From the NCBI GenBank assembly GCA_002077045.2, contig KZ111154.1:1-64000 (forward strand): a DNA stretch of 64,000 nt, written 5' to 3'. This document shows positions 55,479 to 64,000 of this stretch, piece by piece. The notes under the pieces were generated by a model. It ran no database searches, was not told where the DNA came from, and saw only the letters and a program-made list of their open reading frames with translations. The position numbers and the translations under genes were made by a program. The stretch's first letter is position 1; each line of letters opens with the position of its first letter. The stretch is from Rachicladosporium sp. CCFEE 5018. Its lineage: Eukaryota > Ascomycota > Dothideomycetes > Cladosporiales > Cladosporiaceae.

Positions 55479-55560
55479 TGGTGGATGGAGCGAGGATCGA
55501 ACGTACAACCTGCAATCTCTTGATTCGTAGTCAAGCGCCTTGCCATTGGGCCAGCAGGCC
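55479..55560 (-). tRNA. tRNA-Arg(ACG)-like gene with mismatched 3' half, probably a pseudogene
   Basis: Read on the minus strand from 55560, the 5' half is a good fungal tRNA-Arg. The A-box/D-arm is TGGCCCAATGGCAAGGCG. The anticodon arm has stem CTTGA/TCAAG and loop CTACGAA, with anticodon ACG. The B-box (GTTCGATCC) is also present. The T stem does not pair, and the last bases (CTCCATCC, then ACCA) do not pair with the first seven (GGCCTGC). Instead GCAGGTT, where the T arm should begin, could pair with GGCCTGC. The gene therefore looks like a tRNA-Arg 5' half joined to a foreign 3' end. It may be transcribed through its A and B boxes but should not fold as a normal tRNA. Confidence 0.5.
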
Positions 55561-55855
55561 AGCTACGACCCAACACACAAAAATTATAACTATATCCAGC
55601 TACGCTTTTGCGAAAAGTTCTAGATGTCCAATACAATTACCCCTTCGATGCTCATGTCGCGCAAGTCACTGGTGAGAAGGCATACGACGAGATCACTCCT
55701 CAACTTTAATTATGGCTTGATAAAGTCTGGACAATCCGGCTCGACAGTGGCCCGTTCATGCGCACGATCAATTCGACGAAGTATGAACCCCGTACAAGTA
55801 CAGTCTTGCTGTACTGCCAACGCCTCGCTCGGAACGCAGCACAAACAGAAAGTTC

Positions 55856-56905
55856 TCACGACACCTCCATGCGCATTCGCTTGTCGGTGTCGACGGGCGA
55901 GTCAATCTCCATGTCGTCGGCGCCCGCGAAGGCTTCCTCATCGTCGGCAACATCGCGACTGCGCTTGAGACCCTTCATCTTCCTTGTCTGCAGCTGTGCC
56001 AGATCTTGCTTGCCAACATGGATGCGACCGATCTTGTCACCAATAATGTCTGTCTCGATGTTCTTCTTCGTCTTGGCCTGGAATGTCTTGTTAGCAAGGT
56101 CCTTCATAGCTTCAATCACCATAGCGTAGCTTACCTCTGTGCTCTTCGGCTTCCTCATCGCCTCTTTCAGCATGTCAGGATCTGCCTCCTTCACTCTACC
56201 CACTCTGAAGTCTAGCCGAGGACCCATCTCCTCGAGCTCCACCTTCGGCAGATTCGAATTCGTCTTCTTCGTTCTTATGAGATAGCACCGCATTCGGATC
56301 ATGGGCTTCACTCCACCATTCTCCTCTTCCTCGACTGAGAAGTTCATGATATATTGCAGACCCTCCACATCCAACTTCTCGACGTCCGGTCCCTTGAACA
56401 TATCCAAGAACATCGACTTTGCAAGTGTGTATGCATTCACCGTTGGACTGTCGAATGCACTACCAGAGAAGGACAGCAAAGGCTTGAGCCCCACTCTTGC
56501 CTTTTCGTTCTTGAACTGCGACAACGTCCGCACAGTCTCGGGATCCACAAGCAATTCTAGCATGTCCAGTATCTTCGAGTCAAATAATCGCACTAGCGTC
56601 AAGCAATGCGGTCGCTTTTTCGCATGACTTGCATATACCATGAAACTTGCATCGTTCTTCTCGCTGAAGAACTCCAAGCTCGTCGCATCTTCGAAAGGGT
56701 GTATAGGATTCTTCTTGCTGAACTTGACGGCCAGAGGTCGCTTCAGCGCATGAAGATCTGTGAGGACCAGCTGGACGACCTCAGATGTCGAGCTATACTT
56801 GAGGAAGAGAGTTGTGCGAGGGTTCTCGGTGTTCTGCGGAGCTTTGTTGTCCAAGAAGCGCTTCGTTCGCGCGTTCTTAGGCTTCACTTGCCGGATTGGA
56901 AGCAT
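55856..56905 (-). CDS. RPF2: Ribosome biogenesis protein Rpf2 (Brix domain)
   Basis: Exons 56905-56135 and 56077-55856 give 330 residues. ATG 56905 is chosen because it begins the family N-terminus (MLPIRQVKPKNARTKRFLD). The Brix domain shows LFLKYSSTSEVVQLVLTDL, NPIHPFEDATSLEFFSEKND, the KARVGLKPLLSFSG core and ELEEMGPRLDFRVGR. The 57-bp intron (GTAAGC..TTCCAG, branch GCTAAC) is open in frame and would add 19 residues if unspliced; removing it restores KPKSTEAKTKKNIETD. Rpf2 with Rrs1 brings the 5S RNP (5S rRNA, L5, L11) into pre-60S particles in the nucleolus. The C-terminus is an acidic-basic tail with a nuclear-localisation-like KRMRMEVS. Confidence 0.95.
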   Translation of the reverse strand: MLPIRQVKPKNARTKRFLDNKAPQNTENPRTTLFLKYSSTSEVVQLVLTDLHALKRPLAVKFSKKNPIHPFEDATSLEFFSEKNDASFMVYASHAKKRPHCLTLVRLFDSKILDMLELLVDPETVRTLSQFKNEKARVGLKPLLSFSGSAFDSPTVNAYTLAKSMFLDMFKGPDVEKLDVEGLQYIMNFSVEEEENGGVKPMIRMRCYLIRTKKTNSNLPKVELEEMGPRLDFRVGRVKEADPDMLKEAMRKPKSTEVSYAMVIEAMKDLANKTFQAKTKKNIETDIIGDKIGRIHVGKQDLAQLQTRKMKGLKRSRDVADDEEAFAGADDMEIDSPVDTDKRMRMEVS

Positions 56906-57162
56906 CTTTGCGGTGTTGCAGATGCTCGTTTTCTGGCATGTGATCGTCCTGCCTCGAAAATTGTAAGTCAGTCGGAAAGATCTAATCTGATGGAGTGAAG
57001 TTGATGGCACGTGATAAGGCGCGGCCCGCCCGATTAGTCACCGCGCCTTTGCACGCGCCACAACATGCGAATGAACTTCTCTGTTTGCTCTTCTGCACAC
57101 CGACGCTCAACATCGTCTCCATACTTCTGCGCATCACGGAATCCGTGTCAGCATCAACTGGA
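56906..57162. promoter_or_regulatory. Bidirectional promoter, RPF2 / CCCH protein
   Basis: The two start codons are 257 bp apart and divergent. No TATA box is seen, as usual for growth-related genes. Shared control of a ribosome-assembly gene and an RNA-binding gene is plausible. Confidence 0.6.
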
Positions 57163-58545
57163 ATGGCCGACGAGGCAGCAAAGCTGCAGGCGCAGTACGA
57201 CTCATTGCAAGCGCGACTTCGGCTTGCGAAAGAGGGTACACAGCAATCGTACTCCTCACCAGATCATCACTATGGTCGTCAACCGTATCGCGGTGCCGCA
57301 AGATGGCGAGTCACCCGACCGCGCGCGTTTCCAAACAAGAAGCTTGTCTTGAACGAGCCTGCGACTCCCAATCACATCGACACGGACAACACCTTGCCAA
57401 CACCGAAGCAGAAGCCGTCTGCAGTTTCGACAGTGTTGCCTCCTGACGGACACGCTGCGGGTACGCCTGCCGTGTCCAGTATGCACACGCCTCCTGTCAC
57501 AACATCCGCGCACGCGTCAACAGCCGGCGGAAAGCGAGAGATCACCATCGAGGGAATCCGATTCCGCATGAAGGAGGATGGGAGCAAACTCCATAGGGTG
57601 GATGGTGAGGGGATTGCCAAACTTGGCCAAGCTTTGGAACATCACGAACTAAACTCAGCAGATCCCCTCACTGCAGCATTGACTACTCCGAAACAGGTCT
57701 TCATTGCAGGCATCGAGTTCCTGCGCTCCAAGAGCGGCAATCTCCTACGCAAGACAGCCATCAATCTCACCGCTCGGTACGAAAACAATGGACCACCGGG
57801 AAATGTACCTCGAAGCTCACACATCATCACCTCTAGGGCCACCCAAAACACGAAGCCTCAGTGCATCAGTTTTACGAAGAACGGTATTTACCCACGAGTG
57901 CATCGATTAATGGCGTTCGTACCGGCTTCTGCAACACGATTTTTGCCAACACGTTCGGTAAGCGCAGCTCATGCTGATCTGACACGTCTCACAGGTACCT
58001 GCTATGACGGACCGAAGTGCAAATACAGCCATGACCCGAAGAAAGTCGCCATCTGTAAGACGTACTTCCGCACTGGCGACTGCGCAGACGGTACACGCTG
58101 CGATCTCAGCCACAAGGCGACCTACGAGCGTGTCCCTGCGTGCAGTCATTTCCTCAACGGAAACTGCACGAATGCGTCATGCCGCTACGCCCACGTGAAT
58201 GTATCCCCCACCCCTCTCGTATGTCGTCCTTTCGCTACCCTTGGCTTCTGCGATAAGGGTAAGCTATGTGACAAGCGTCATGTCTTCGAATGCCCTGACT
58301 ATGCGGAGACCGGCGAGTGCAAGAACTTCGCTGCCGGCAAGTGCAAGCTTCAGCATGTCACTCGTGCACATCTGGAGCGAAAGGCACGGCGCGACGATGA
58401 CTCTGAGGTCGAGTCTGAGGATGAGGAAAATACTAGTGGCAATGACATCGACTCTGATCAAGTGGCGGAGGATGTCGATATGACGGGGATCGATGGCGAC
58501 AGCCATGCGATTTCGCAGAATCAGGACTATATTGCTTTCGATTGA
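57163..58545 (+). CDS. Five-CCCH zinc-finger RNA-binding protein, ZC3H3/Red5-like
   Basis: Exons 57163-57883 and 57995-58545 give 423 residues. The 111-bp intron (GTATTT..TCACAG) is open in frame, but removing it completes finger 1 (CISFTKNGTCYDGPKCKYSH, C-x8-C-x5-C-x3-H). Four further fingers follow: CKTYFRTGDC..H, CSHFLNGNC..H, CRPFATLGFC..H and CPDYAETGEC..H, the last with a C-x7-C spacing. The N-terminal half has a short coiled helix, a disordered region and a conserved EITIEGIRFRM patch. The C-tail is acidic (ESEDEENTSGND). Tandem CCCH arrays of this order are those of ZC3H3 in animals and Red5 in fission yeast. These act in poly(A) mRNA export and nuclear RNA surveillance, and that assignment is by architecture. 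Divergent from RPF2. Confidence 0.85.
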   Translation: MADEAAKLQAQYDSLQARLRLAKEGTQQSYSSPDHHYGRQPYRGAARWRVTRPRAFPNKKLVLNEPATPNHIDTDNTLPTPKQKPSAVSTVLPPDGHAAGTPAVSSMHTPPVTTSAHASTAGGKREITIEGIRFRMKEDGSKLHRVDGEGIAKLGQALEHHELNSADPLTAALTTPKQVFIAGIEFLRSKSGNLLRKTAINLTARYENNGPPGNVPRSSHIITSRATQNTKPQCISFTKNGIYPRVHRLMAFVPASATRFLPTRSVSAAHADLTRLTGTCYDGPKCKYSHDPKKVAICKTYFRTGDCADGTRCDLSHKATYERVPACSHFLNGNCTNASCRYAHVNVSPTPLVCRPFATLGFCDKGKLCDKRHVFECPDYAETGECKNFAAGKCKLQHVTRAHLERKARRDDDSEVESEDEENTSGNDIDSDQVAEDVDMTGIDGDSHAISQNQDYIAFD

Positions 58546-59101
58546 GCGTTCCACCTTTGTACGGGCACTGGCTTCACGGTCAGATCTACACCCGCGCACA
58601 GCATCATGAGAGACGAGGCAATGAGAAAAGAGAAACCGCCAGAGCCCAGGCTTGCACGGCCGTGATGAGCAAGATAGCTCGATAGACACTGTATGCATCA
58701 ACAGAATCAGCATTGAGACAGCTTCCACCCACCCTTCGCCAATTGTATTTGTACATAGCCCAACTTCTCGAGTATTATCTTCGTATGTGGTCTCATGAAC
58801 CCCTCACCGTCCAGCGTCGTCACACGTTCCAATCAAGCTCAAGCCAAGATCCTCCACCACTGCAACCTCAAGGCTTCAGCACTGCCTCCACGACATCACG
58901 CCCAATATAGCACAAGTAGGGCATAAGCAATGTAAGTGCTTCTCATTCACTGTATCTTCGACGAGGCTGAAGACACAGTCCTTCTGTGTGTTTGTCCCTT
59001 TCCACATCTTCACCTCGATACCTCATGCCCGTACTCCCCAAGCCTTGTGAGCTTCGCGATCGTCCTCTAGTCAAACGCTCTGCCTACTACTGTCCGTCAC
59101 T
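58546..59101. other. Intergenic, no gene seen
   Basis: 556 bp upstream of the Sel1-repeat gene, same strand on both sides. A pyrimidine-rich stretch just before 59102 suits a transcription start. Confidence 0.5.
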
Positions 59102-60376
59102 ATGACAGGGCTGAAAGATCTGCTCAAGAAGAAGGACCGAATCACGAAAGAGGCGCAGAACGAGAAGCCAACGAATCTCAATGTCCCCGAATTCACGTTC
59201 CTGCGAACCACGACTGAGACAGAGGAAGTCATACAGCCGCCAGACTACCCTGGCGACGAGAAGAAGGGATCAAGGGAGAGTGAGGGCAAGAAGGAACATC
59301 GCAGAACACTGGGCTTCAGGCGATCTTCAGGCGCGGTTTCGAGTAAGGATCTGACTGCTTCAAAAGGATCGCTGGAGTCGGAGGATGCTGGAGATGAGAA
59401 GGGCGCGAGGACACTGCCCGTGCGACCAAAGAATGAAAGAAGATTGTCAGATCGACTTCACTTAGGCGCCAGAGCAAGGAGCAAGTCAAGCGAGCTAGTC
59501 AGCGCACACATTCCCGAAGATCTGCCCGAAGCACCAGACTCAGTCGCTGTGCCCTCGATCACTCTGGATGGCACTGTTGAGAGCAAGGAAGAAGCAAAAG
59601 CCGCAACCCTCAAGAAAGAAGCATTATGGGAAAAGCGCGCCAGAATCCTCGCATCCTCCAACCCCCTCCTCGAAAGCGAAGAGCAAAGACGTCAACTCCA
59701 AAACCAGCACGCTCCTCAACTACCCATTACCCGCGACCGCAGTCAAAGTACCATTTCCGACCAAGCAGGGGATGAGAATATCCTCGAAGCTATCCGCTTG
59801 CACGAGAACGGCAACCTTACACCCTCAACGCAGATGTTCGGCCGTCTCGCAAACCCCAAAGGCGCCAACAATGCACTCTCACAAGTCCTCTATGGTCTCG
59901 CTTTGCGCCATGGCTGGGGCATTCCTCCTGAACCAGAGAAAGCAATCCACTACCTCTCACTCGCCGCCTCGAATTCCGCAGCAGTCGAGCAAGCTGCTCT
60001 CGAGGCTGGGATGACGAAGGGAGGCGCCGCGAAGGGCGAGTTGGTACTGGCTATCTTTGAGCTGGCGAACTGCTTCAGGCATGGCTGGGGAGTGAAGAAG
60101 GATCCCCTGGCTGCGAGGCAGTACTATGAGACTGCGGCTAACTTGGGGGATGTGGACGCTATGGATGAGGCGGCTTGGTGTTTTGTTGAGGGGTTCGGGG
60201 GGCCGAAGGATAAGTTCAGGGCGGCGCAGTATTTGAGGTTGGCTGAGGGAAAGGGCCACAAGGCTGTTGGAAATTCTTGGTGAGTATGAGCATGTTTTCG
60301 TAGAGATCTGGTTCGCCGGACGCAGTCACTGACATGTGTGTACAGGATATGGAAGGAGAAGTACAATCCGAAGTGA
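59102..60376 (+). CDS. Sel1-repeat protein, Nif1/Dsf2-like
   Basis: Exons 59102-60279 and 60346-60376 give 402 residues. The tiny last exon restores the ending SWIWKEKYNPK. The N-terminal 230 residues are charged and disordered with Ser-rich patches, including EALWEKRARILASSNPL. From about residue 255 there are three to four Sel1-like repeats: ANNALSQVLYGLALRHGWGI, IFELANCFRHGWGVKKDP, DAMDEAAWCFVEGFGG. Proteins of this layout include fission yeast Nif1, an inhibitor acting on the Nim1 mitotic kinase, and yeast Dsf2. Sel1 repeats are protein-binding scaffolds. The role in cell-cycle or polarity signalling is inferred from these relatives. Confidence 0.8.
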
Positions 60377-61771
60377 GATCAAGGTCACATCAAGATGAAA
60401 CCTGTACCACAACGACTTCGCCTTGACTGCAACGAGGACACGCGGGTCTCGCAATCGCAGTGTGCACAAGCACGCCCTCGGAGACAATTCACGCAATTCA
60501 GCTTGGACGTATGTCGTCCAATACGCATGCAGGCGAGCACGATCACGATCCTGGACGTGCTATCGCAGCACCTCCGATTTGCAGCATCGGATGACCCCTT
60601 GCCTCTACTCACTGCGGCACCCCTGAACGATGCCTGCCCAAACAGCCTCGGAGGTCAGGTTGCACGTCACTCTGATTATTGAATTGTGGAAGGTTGTCAA
60701 GTTGAATGAGGGGTGTGAAATTGTGATTACCGGATGAGCGGGCTCACAGAGATGATCATCTTTGAGCGGATCGCATTTTGGTTTGACGATTGTGGTGACC
60801 GCGAGTAGTGAATCACGGCGACGGCCAGAGGAGGGCGGAGGGATAGAATCCGTAGTTGCGCGCAGGATAAGATGAACCTCGAGAGTAATCGTACTGGAGA
60901 CGCGCGGACTGAATAGCATAGCGGTGCTCGTACACGTCTGCCATGACGCTGTGATTTCAGAGCGCTATAGCGAATGTTTTGACAAACACTCAAACTCATC
61001 ATGTTGAGTTTTGTGCAGCCTCGTGTTCGCTCCTTCCCATTTGCCTCGTGACTGGGGTTTTGCGTCCTCTGGACATCATGTTTTCGGCTTCTGCATGTGC
61101 ACTATGCGCTCGCTTGATCAGACGTCGTCACCACTGGAGACCTCCGCACCTCCGCGGGCAATGCTGTAGTCGCACTCACTGCAGTATCTGCGATATCGAC
61201 AGAATTCTAGCCAACACGGCGCCCACTCCGTCGGGACCACCTTGTATATATCCGGTATACCCATCATGCAGGTACACGTCTTCTCTTGGCTGCATACTAA
61301 CCCGATTGGGACCGACAGACCTCGGACGATAAGTATAGGGGCTCGGCAAGACTGCTGGACGCCGTTTGCAGGCAAGCTTATCGACGTCTTGGCCGAAGAA
61401 AGACAGGCTTGGGCAACATTGCCGATTACAATCGAGCAGGAAACGCGGTGGAACGCGAGCGAAGCGCCTGATCGCACGAACGATTCTCGACCAGATAATG
61501 GCGTCGAAAATCCACCGCATACATCATGCCTCGTATAGCTGGAAGCGCCGAGAAGAGCCCCTTCTGCGACTCAAATTAGCACGAACTGTGCGCTTTTCAA
61601 CAGGGCCCTAAGGCCACGCTACGCCATGATGGACGATCGCGGCACGAACGGCTCCACGTTGAATCTATATTGCTTCGACGGGCCCATGCCGTCTTCTTTG
61701 ACGTCTTCCAGGTACGACTGCAGCTTTGCAGACTCGCTTCTCTCATTAATCATTTGCATTTGATCGCGATC
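60377..61771. other. 1.4-kb intergenic region before the laccase gene
   Basis: There is no supported gene; frames at 60605-61000 and 61118-61538 have no family features. It should include the regulated promoter of the secreted laccase. I see no clear TATA box near 61700. Confidence 0.5.
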
Positions 61772-63312
61772 ATGTTGTCCTCGTATGTCCTTAGTGGCAT
61801 CGCTACACTCGCTTCTTTCGTTTCTGCTTCTGCTGTTGTCCACCGCGACGCACACGAGCGCGTATTCGCCCGACAGAGTTCTTCTTGCATTCAGGTGTCG
61901 GTCACATTCAATGAGCTCAAGTCAACAGCATGGGGAGAGAGCGTGTCGGTTGTGGGCTCGATCGCGCAATTGGGGAACTGGGACACATCAAAGGCGATCT
62001 TCATGACCGCGACGGGATACACGGCGTCGAACCCGCAATGGGTTGCTACTGTGAACATACCTCCGGGCACGAGCTTGTATGACATGCTGAGCACACAGGG
62101 GAAAAGAATGGTTGCTGACATTGGAAAAGTCAATACAAGTACATCAAGTTCAACACGGATGGATCTGTGCAGTGGGAGTTCGACCCGAATCACTCGTACA
62201 CTGTACCAAACACTTGCACAACGAACCCGTCAATTAAGGACACATGGCAATCGTCCACGCCCACTTCGACTACATCTACGAAGGCTTCGACGTCGACGGC
62301 AACCCCAACACCGACTTGCACCAATGGCCCGACTACGAGGAACTGCTGGCAGGGGACCTTCTCAATTGACACTGACTTCGACACGAATTGGTATGTCTGA
62401 TGTATTGACCATGACCTGGATCATGCTGACACAGGTGTTCAGGCCCACCACCGGCCGCACAGTTTCGTATGACTTCGACATTCGCAACACCACTATGTCG
62501 CCAGACGGGCATGCTCGCCAAGTCCTGGCCATTAACAACCAGTACCCAGGGCCAACGATCTACGCCAACTGGGGTGACATGATTTCTGTGACTGTGCATA
62601 ACAACATGCCCAATAACGGTACCTCGATCCACTGGCATGGACTTCGTCAATGGCACAAGGGCAGTCAAGATGGTGTACCGGGCGTGAATGAGTGCCCACT
62701 CGCACCTGGACAGTCGAAGACCTACACCTTCCAGGCGACTCAGTACGGAACAAGCTGGTACCATTCCCACTGGTCGTCCCAGTATGGTGATGGCGTGCTC
62801 GGTCCGATCGTGATCTACGGCCCGGCTACTGCCAACTACGACATCGACGTCGGACCACTGCCAATCACTGACTGGTACTACCCGACTGTTGCGCAGACTG
62901 CTGCCAGGACCATGCACGTCAACGCTGGGCCGCCCAAAGCGGACAGTGCGTTGATCAATGGTAGCATGGTCATTCAGGGTGCCGGCTCATACTCCCGCAC
63001 TACCCTGCAGCCCGGCAAGAGGCATCGTCTCCGTCTGATCAACACTGCCGTCGACAACCACTTCATGGTCTCGCTAGACAACCACGTCATGCAAGTCATC
63101 ACTAACGACTTCGTCCCGATCGTGCCGTACAACACCACCCACCTCTTCCTCGGCATCGGACAACGCTACGATGTCATCATCACAGCAAACCAGGCGTCGA
63201 GTAACTACTGGTTCCGCGCTGAGGTTCAGGTCGCTGCAGGCTGCGGTGACAACTGGAACAACGGCAATCTGAATGCCATCTTCTCCTATGCCGGCCAGAG
63301 TGGCACGCCCAC
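61772..63312 (+). CDS. Secreted laccase-type multicopper oxidase with N-terminal CBM20; cut by gap
   Basis: Exons 61772-62076, 62130-62390 and 62443 onward read in frame into the N gap, about 478 residues. A signal peptide (MLSSYVLSGIATLASFVSAS) is followed by a CBM20 starch-binding domain at about residues 38-144: VSVVGSIAQLGNWDTSKAIF, then, after the first splice, SFQYKYIKFNTDGSVQWEFD and DPNHSYTVP. A Thr/Ser/Pro linker and a short Cys segment (CTNGPTTRNCWQG) lead into the oxidase. Its first cupredoxin domain has copper sites HWHG (about residue 252) and WYHSH (about 294), and the second domain has begun. The two C-terminal copper motifs (HPxHLHGH and HCHIxxHxxxGL types) lie in or beyond the gap. 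CBM20 normally accompanies amylases, glucoamylase and starch LPMOs, so this fusion is uncommon. Introns are GTATGA..GAAAAG and GTATGT..GTTCAG. The sequence after the gap does not continue the gene. Confidence 0.85.
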
Positions 63313-63412
63313 NNNNNNNNNNNNNNNNNNNNNNNNNNNNNNNNNNNNNNNNNNNNNNNNNNNNNNNNNNNNNNNNNNNNNNNNNNNNNNNNNNNNNNNN
63401 NNNNNNNNNNNN
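63313..63412. other. Scaffold gap, 100 N
   Basis: Exactly 100 N bases, the conventional length for a gap of unknown size. The laccase frame enters it; no laccase sequence follows. Confidence 0.99.
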
Positions 63413-63785
63413 TCTAGTTTTACTTAATTCCTAGGGGTTTCTATAGGGCTTCCTATAGTTTTCTAGGTTAATTTAGAGTCTATATATTTACTTAAAACTA
63501 TCCGCTAGCCTACAGAAACTTATACTAGCTATATAAAACCTATACTACTACTAGAAACCTATAGAACATATAGAGTTTTTACTCTAGCTATATCAGTCTC
63601 TAGAGTCTTACCTATAGTTTTAGAAGACAATCTATATCCTGAAGTATCTCGGAAAACCCTAGGAAGGTGCCTAGGAACTTATATAGCTATAGTAAGAACC
63701 TCGCGAAGAAATCGAAAGAATCCGGAAGAACCGAAAATTAAGGTTTCACTTATAGGAGTTTATAAAAACCTTAGGGAACCGTCTT
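63413..63785. repeat. AT/TA-rich block, RIP-like transposon remnant
   Basis: This is the only strongly AT-rich stretch of the window. TA, CTATA and TCTA words are very frequent, and no long frame survives. In ascomycetes this composition, with high TpA and low CpA/TpG, is the usual product of repeat-induced point mutation on transposons. The element itself cannot be named. Confidence 0.6.
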
Positions 63786-64000
63786 GTAAGCCAGACAATG
63801 TGGGCTACACATGACCGGGCGACTTGTGCAGGACAGTAACGACGGGCTCGAACAATCGCCTCTATGTCTACGGTCTCTATGTATGGACCCTCGATTATGT
63901 ACATATTGACCTCTGAGGTACTATTCCGAAACTGCAGGCCAATGCTTCGACGTCCGTCACAAGCAATCCTCTCACACCATGCCGGCACACAGCAGTAGCA
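63786..64000. repeat. Subtelomeric segmental duplication, copy B
   Basis: Ungapped match to 7090-7304 at 208 of 215 positions. Relative to copy A, three differences are G-to-A and one is C-to-T. The others are one C-to-A and a TT-to-AA pair. The left edge is sharp, against the AT-rich block; the right edge is the window end. Confidence 0.95.
63972..64000 (-). CDS. 3' end of a second GPI-protein gene copy (partial)
   Basis: The last nine codons of the gene at 7276-8038 (LLLCAGMV and stop) are present here in the same orientation. The rest of this copy lies beyond the window, so whether it is intact cannot be seen. Confidence 0.55.

Noticed and set aside
1..64000. CRISPR array, operon, or prokaryotic element
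   Set aside because: The window is eukaryotic: telomere, spliceosomal introns and fungal genes throughout. The repeats seen are the telomere, one 84-bp pair, one 14-bp pair and the segmental duplication.

Overview
The window is the end of a chromosome from a filamentous ascomycete (Pezizomycotina, most likely a dothideomycete). It opens with about 17 units of the fungal telomere repeat CCCTAA. The genes are compact, with introns of about 50-110 bp, GT..AG borders and CTGAC/CTAAC branch sites, and include con-6, Bys1-type, GPI-anchored and glyoxal-free secreted proteins typical of filamentous fungi. Intergenic DNA is GC-balanced and short. Gene models below were spliced by hand: many exon sets add up to a whole number of codons and restore conserved family motifs.

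Region 1 (1-9.2 kb) is a decaying subtelomere. A minus-strand ankyrin-type gene runs without a stop straight into the telomere repeat. It is followed by a small hypothetical gene, a broken fungal STAND/NLR-like N-domain gene, a broken GPI-anchored secreted protein and an alpha/beta-hydrolase relic. The stops are of the C-to-T kind (TGA, TAG, TAA), as repeat-induced point mutation (RIP) would leave. The last 215 bp of the window (63786-64000) are a second, slightly mutated copy of 7090-7304, so this subtelomeric block is duplicated.

Region 2 (9.3-31.9 kb) is a conventional core segment: a Bys1-type secreted protein, LSM2, an ABCG transporter, a secreted PEBP, an isochorismatase-fold hydrolase, DNM1 (mitochondrial fission), a GT17 glycosyltransferase, a 1,088-residue disordered protein, a type-B carboxylesterase, ATP synthase subunit e and dynein intermediate chain. 

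Region 3 (32.1-39.5 kb) is the most unusual part: a minus-strand array of three paralogues that I do not recognise. Each has a 49-51 residue N-terminal module on its own first exon, a phase-1 intron at the same place, a disordered middle and a C-terminal helical domain beginning W-T-[PR]-G. A related or unrelated fourth reading frame with one internal stop lies between them.

Region 4 (39.9-60.4 kb) returns to core genes: a YJR142W-type Nudix hydrolase, monothiol glutaredoxin GRX3/4, two adjacent secreted proteins, SDH1, AMP deaminase, threonine aldolase, con-6, a damaged tRNA-Arg, RPF2 divergent from a five-finger CCCH protein, and a Sel1-repeat protein. Three of the otherwise intact genes carry single-base shifts that look like assembly indels.

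Region 5 (60.4-64 kb) holds a laccase with an N-terminal CBM20 starch-binding domain, cut by a 100-N scaffold gap. Beyond the gap lie about 370 bp of very AT/TA-rich DNA of the kind left by RIP on transposons, then the second copy of the subtelomeric block.
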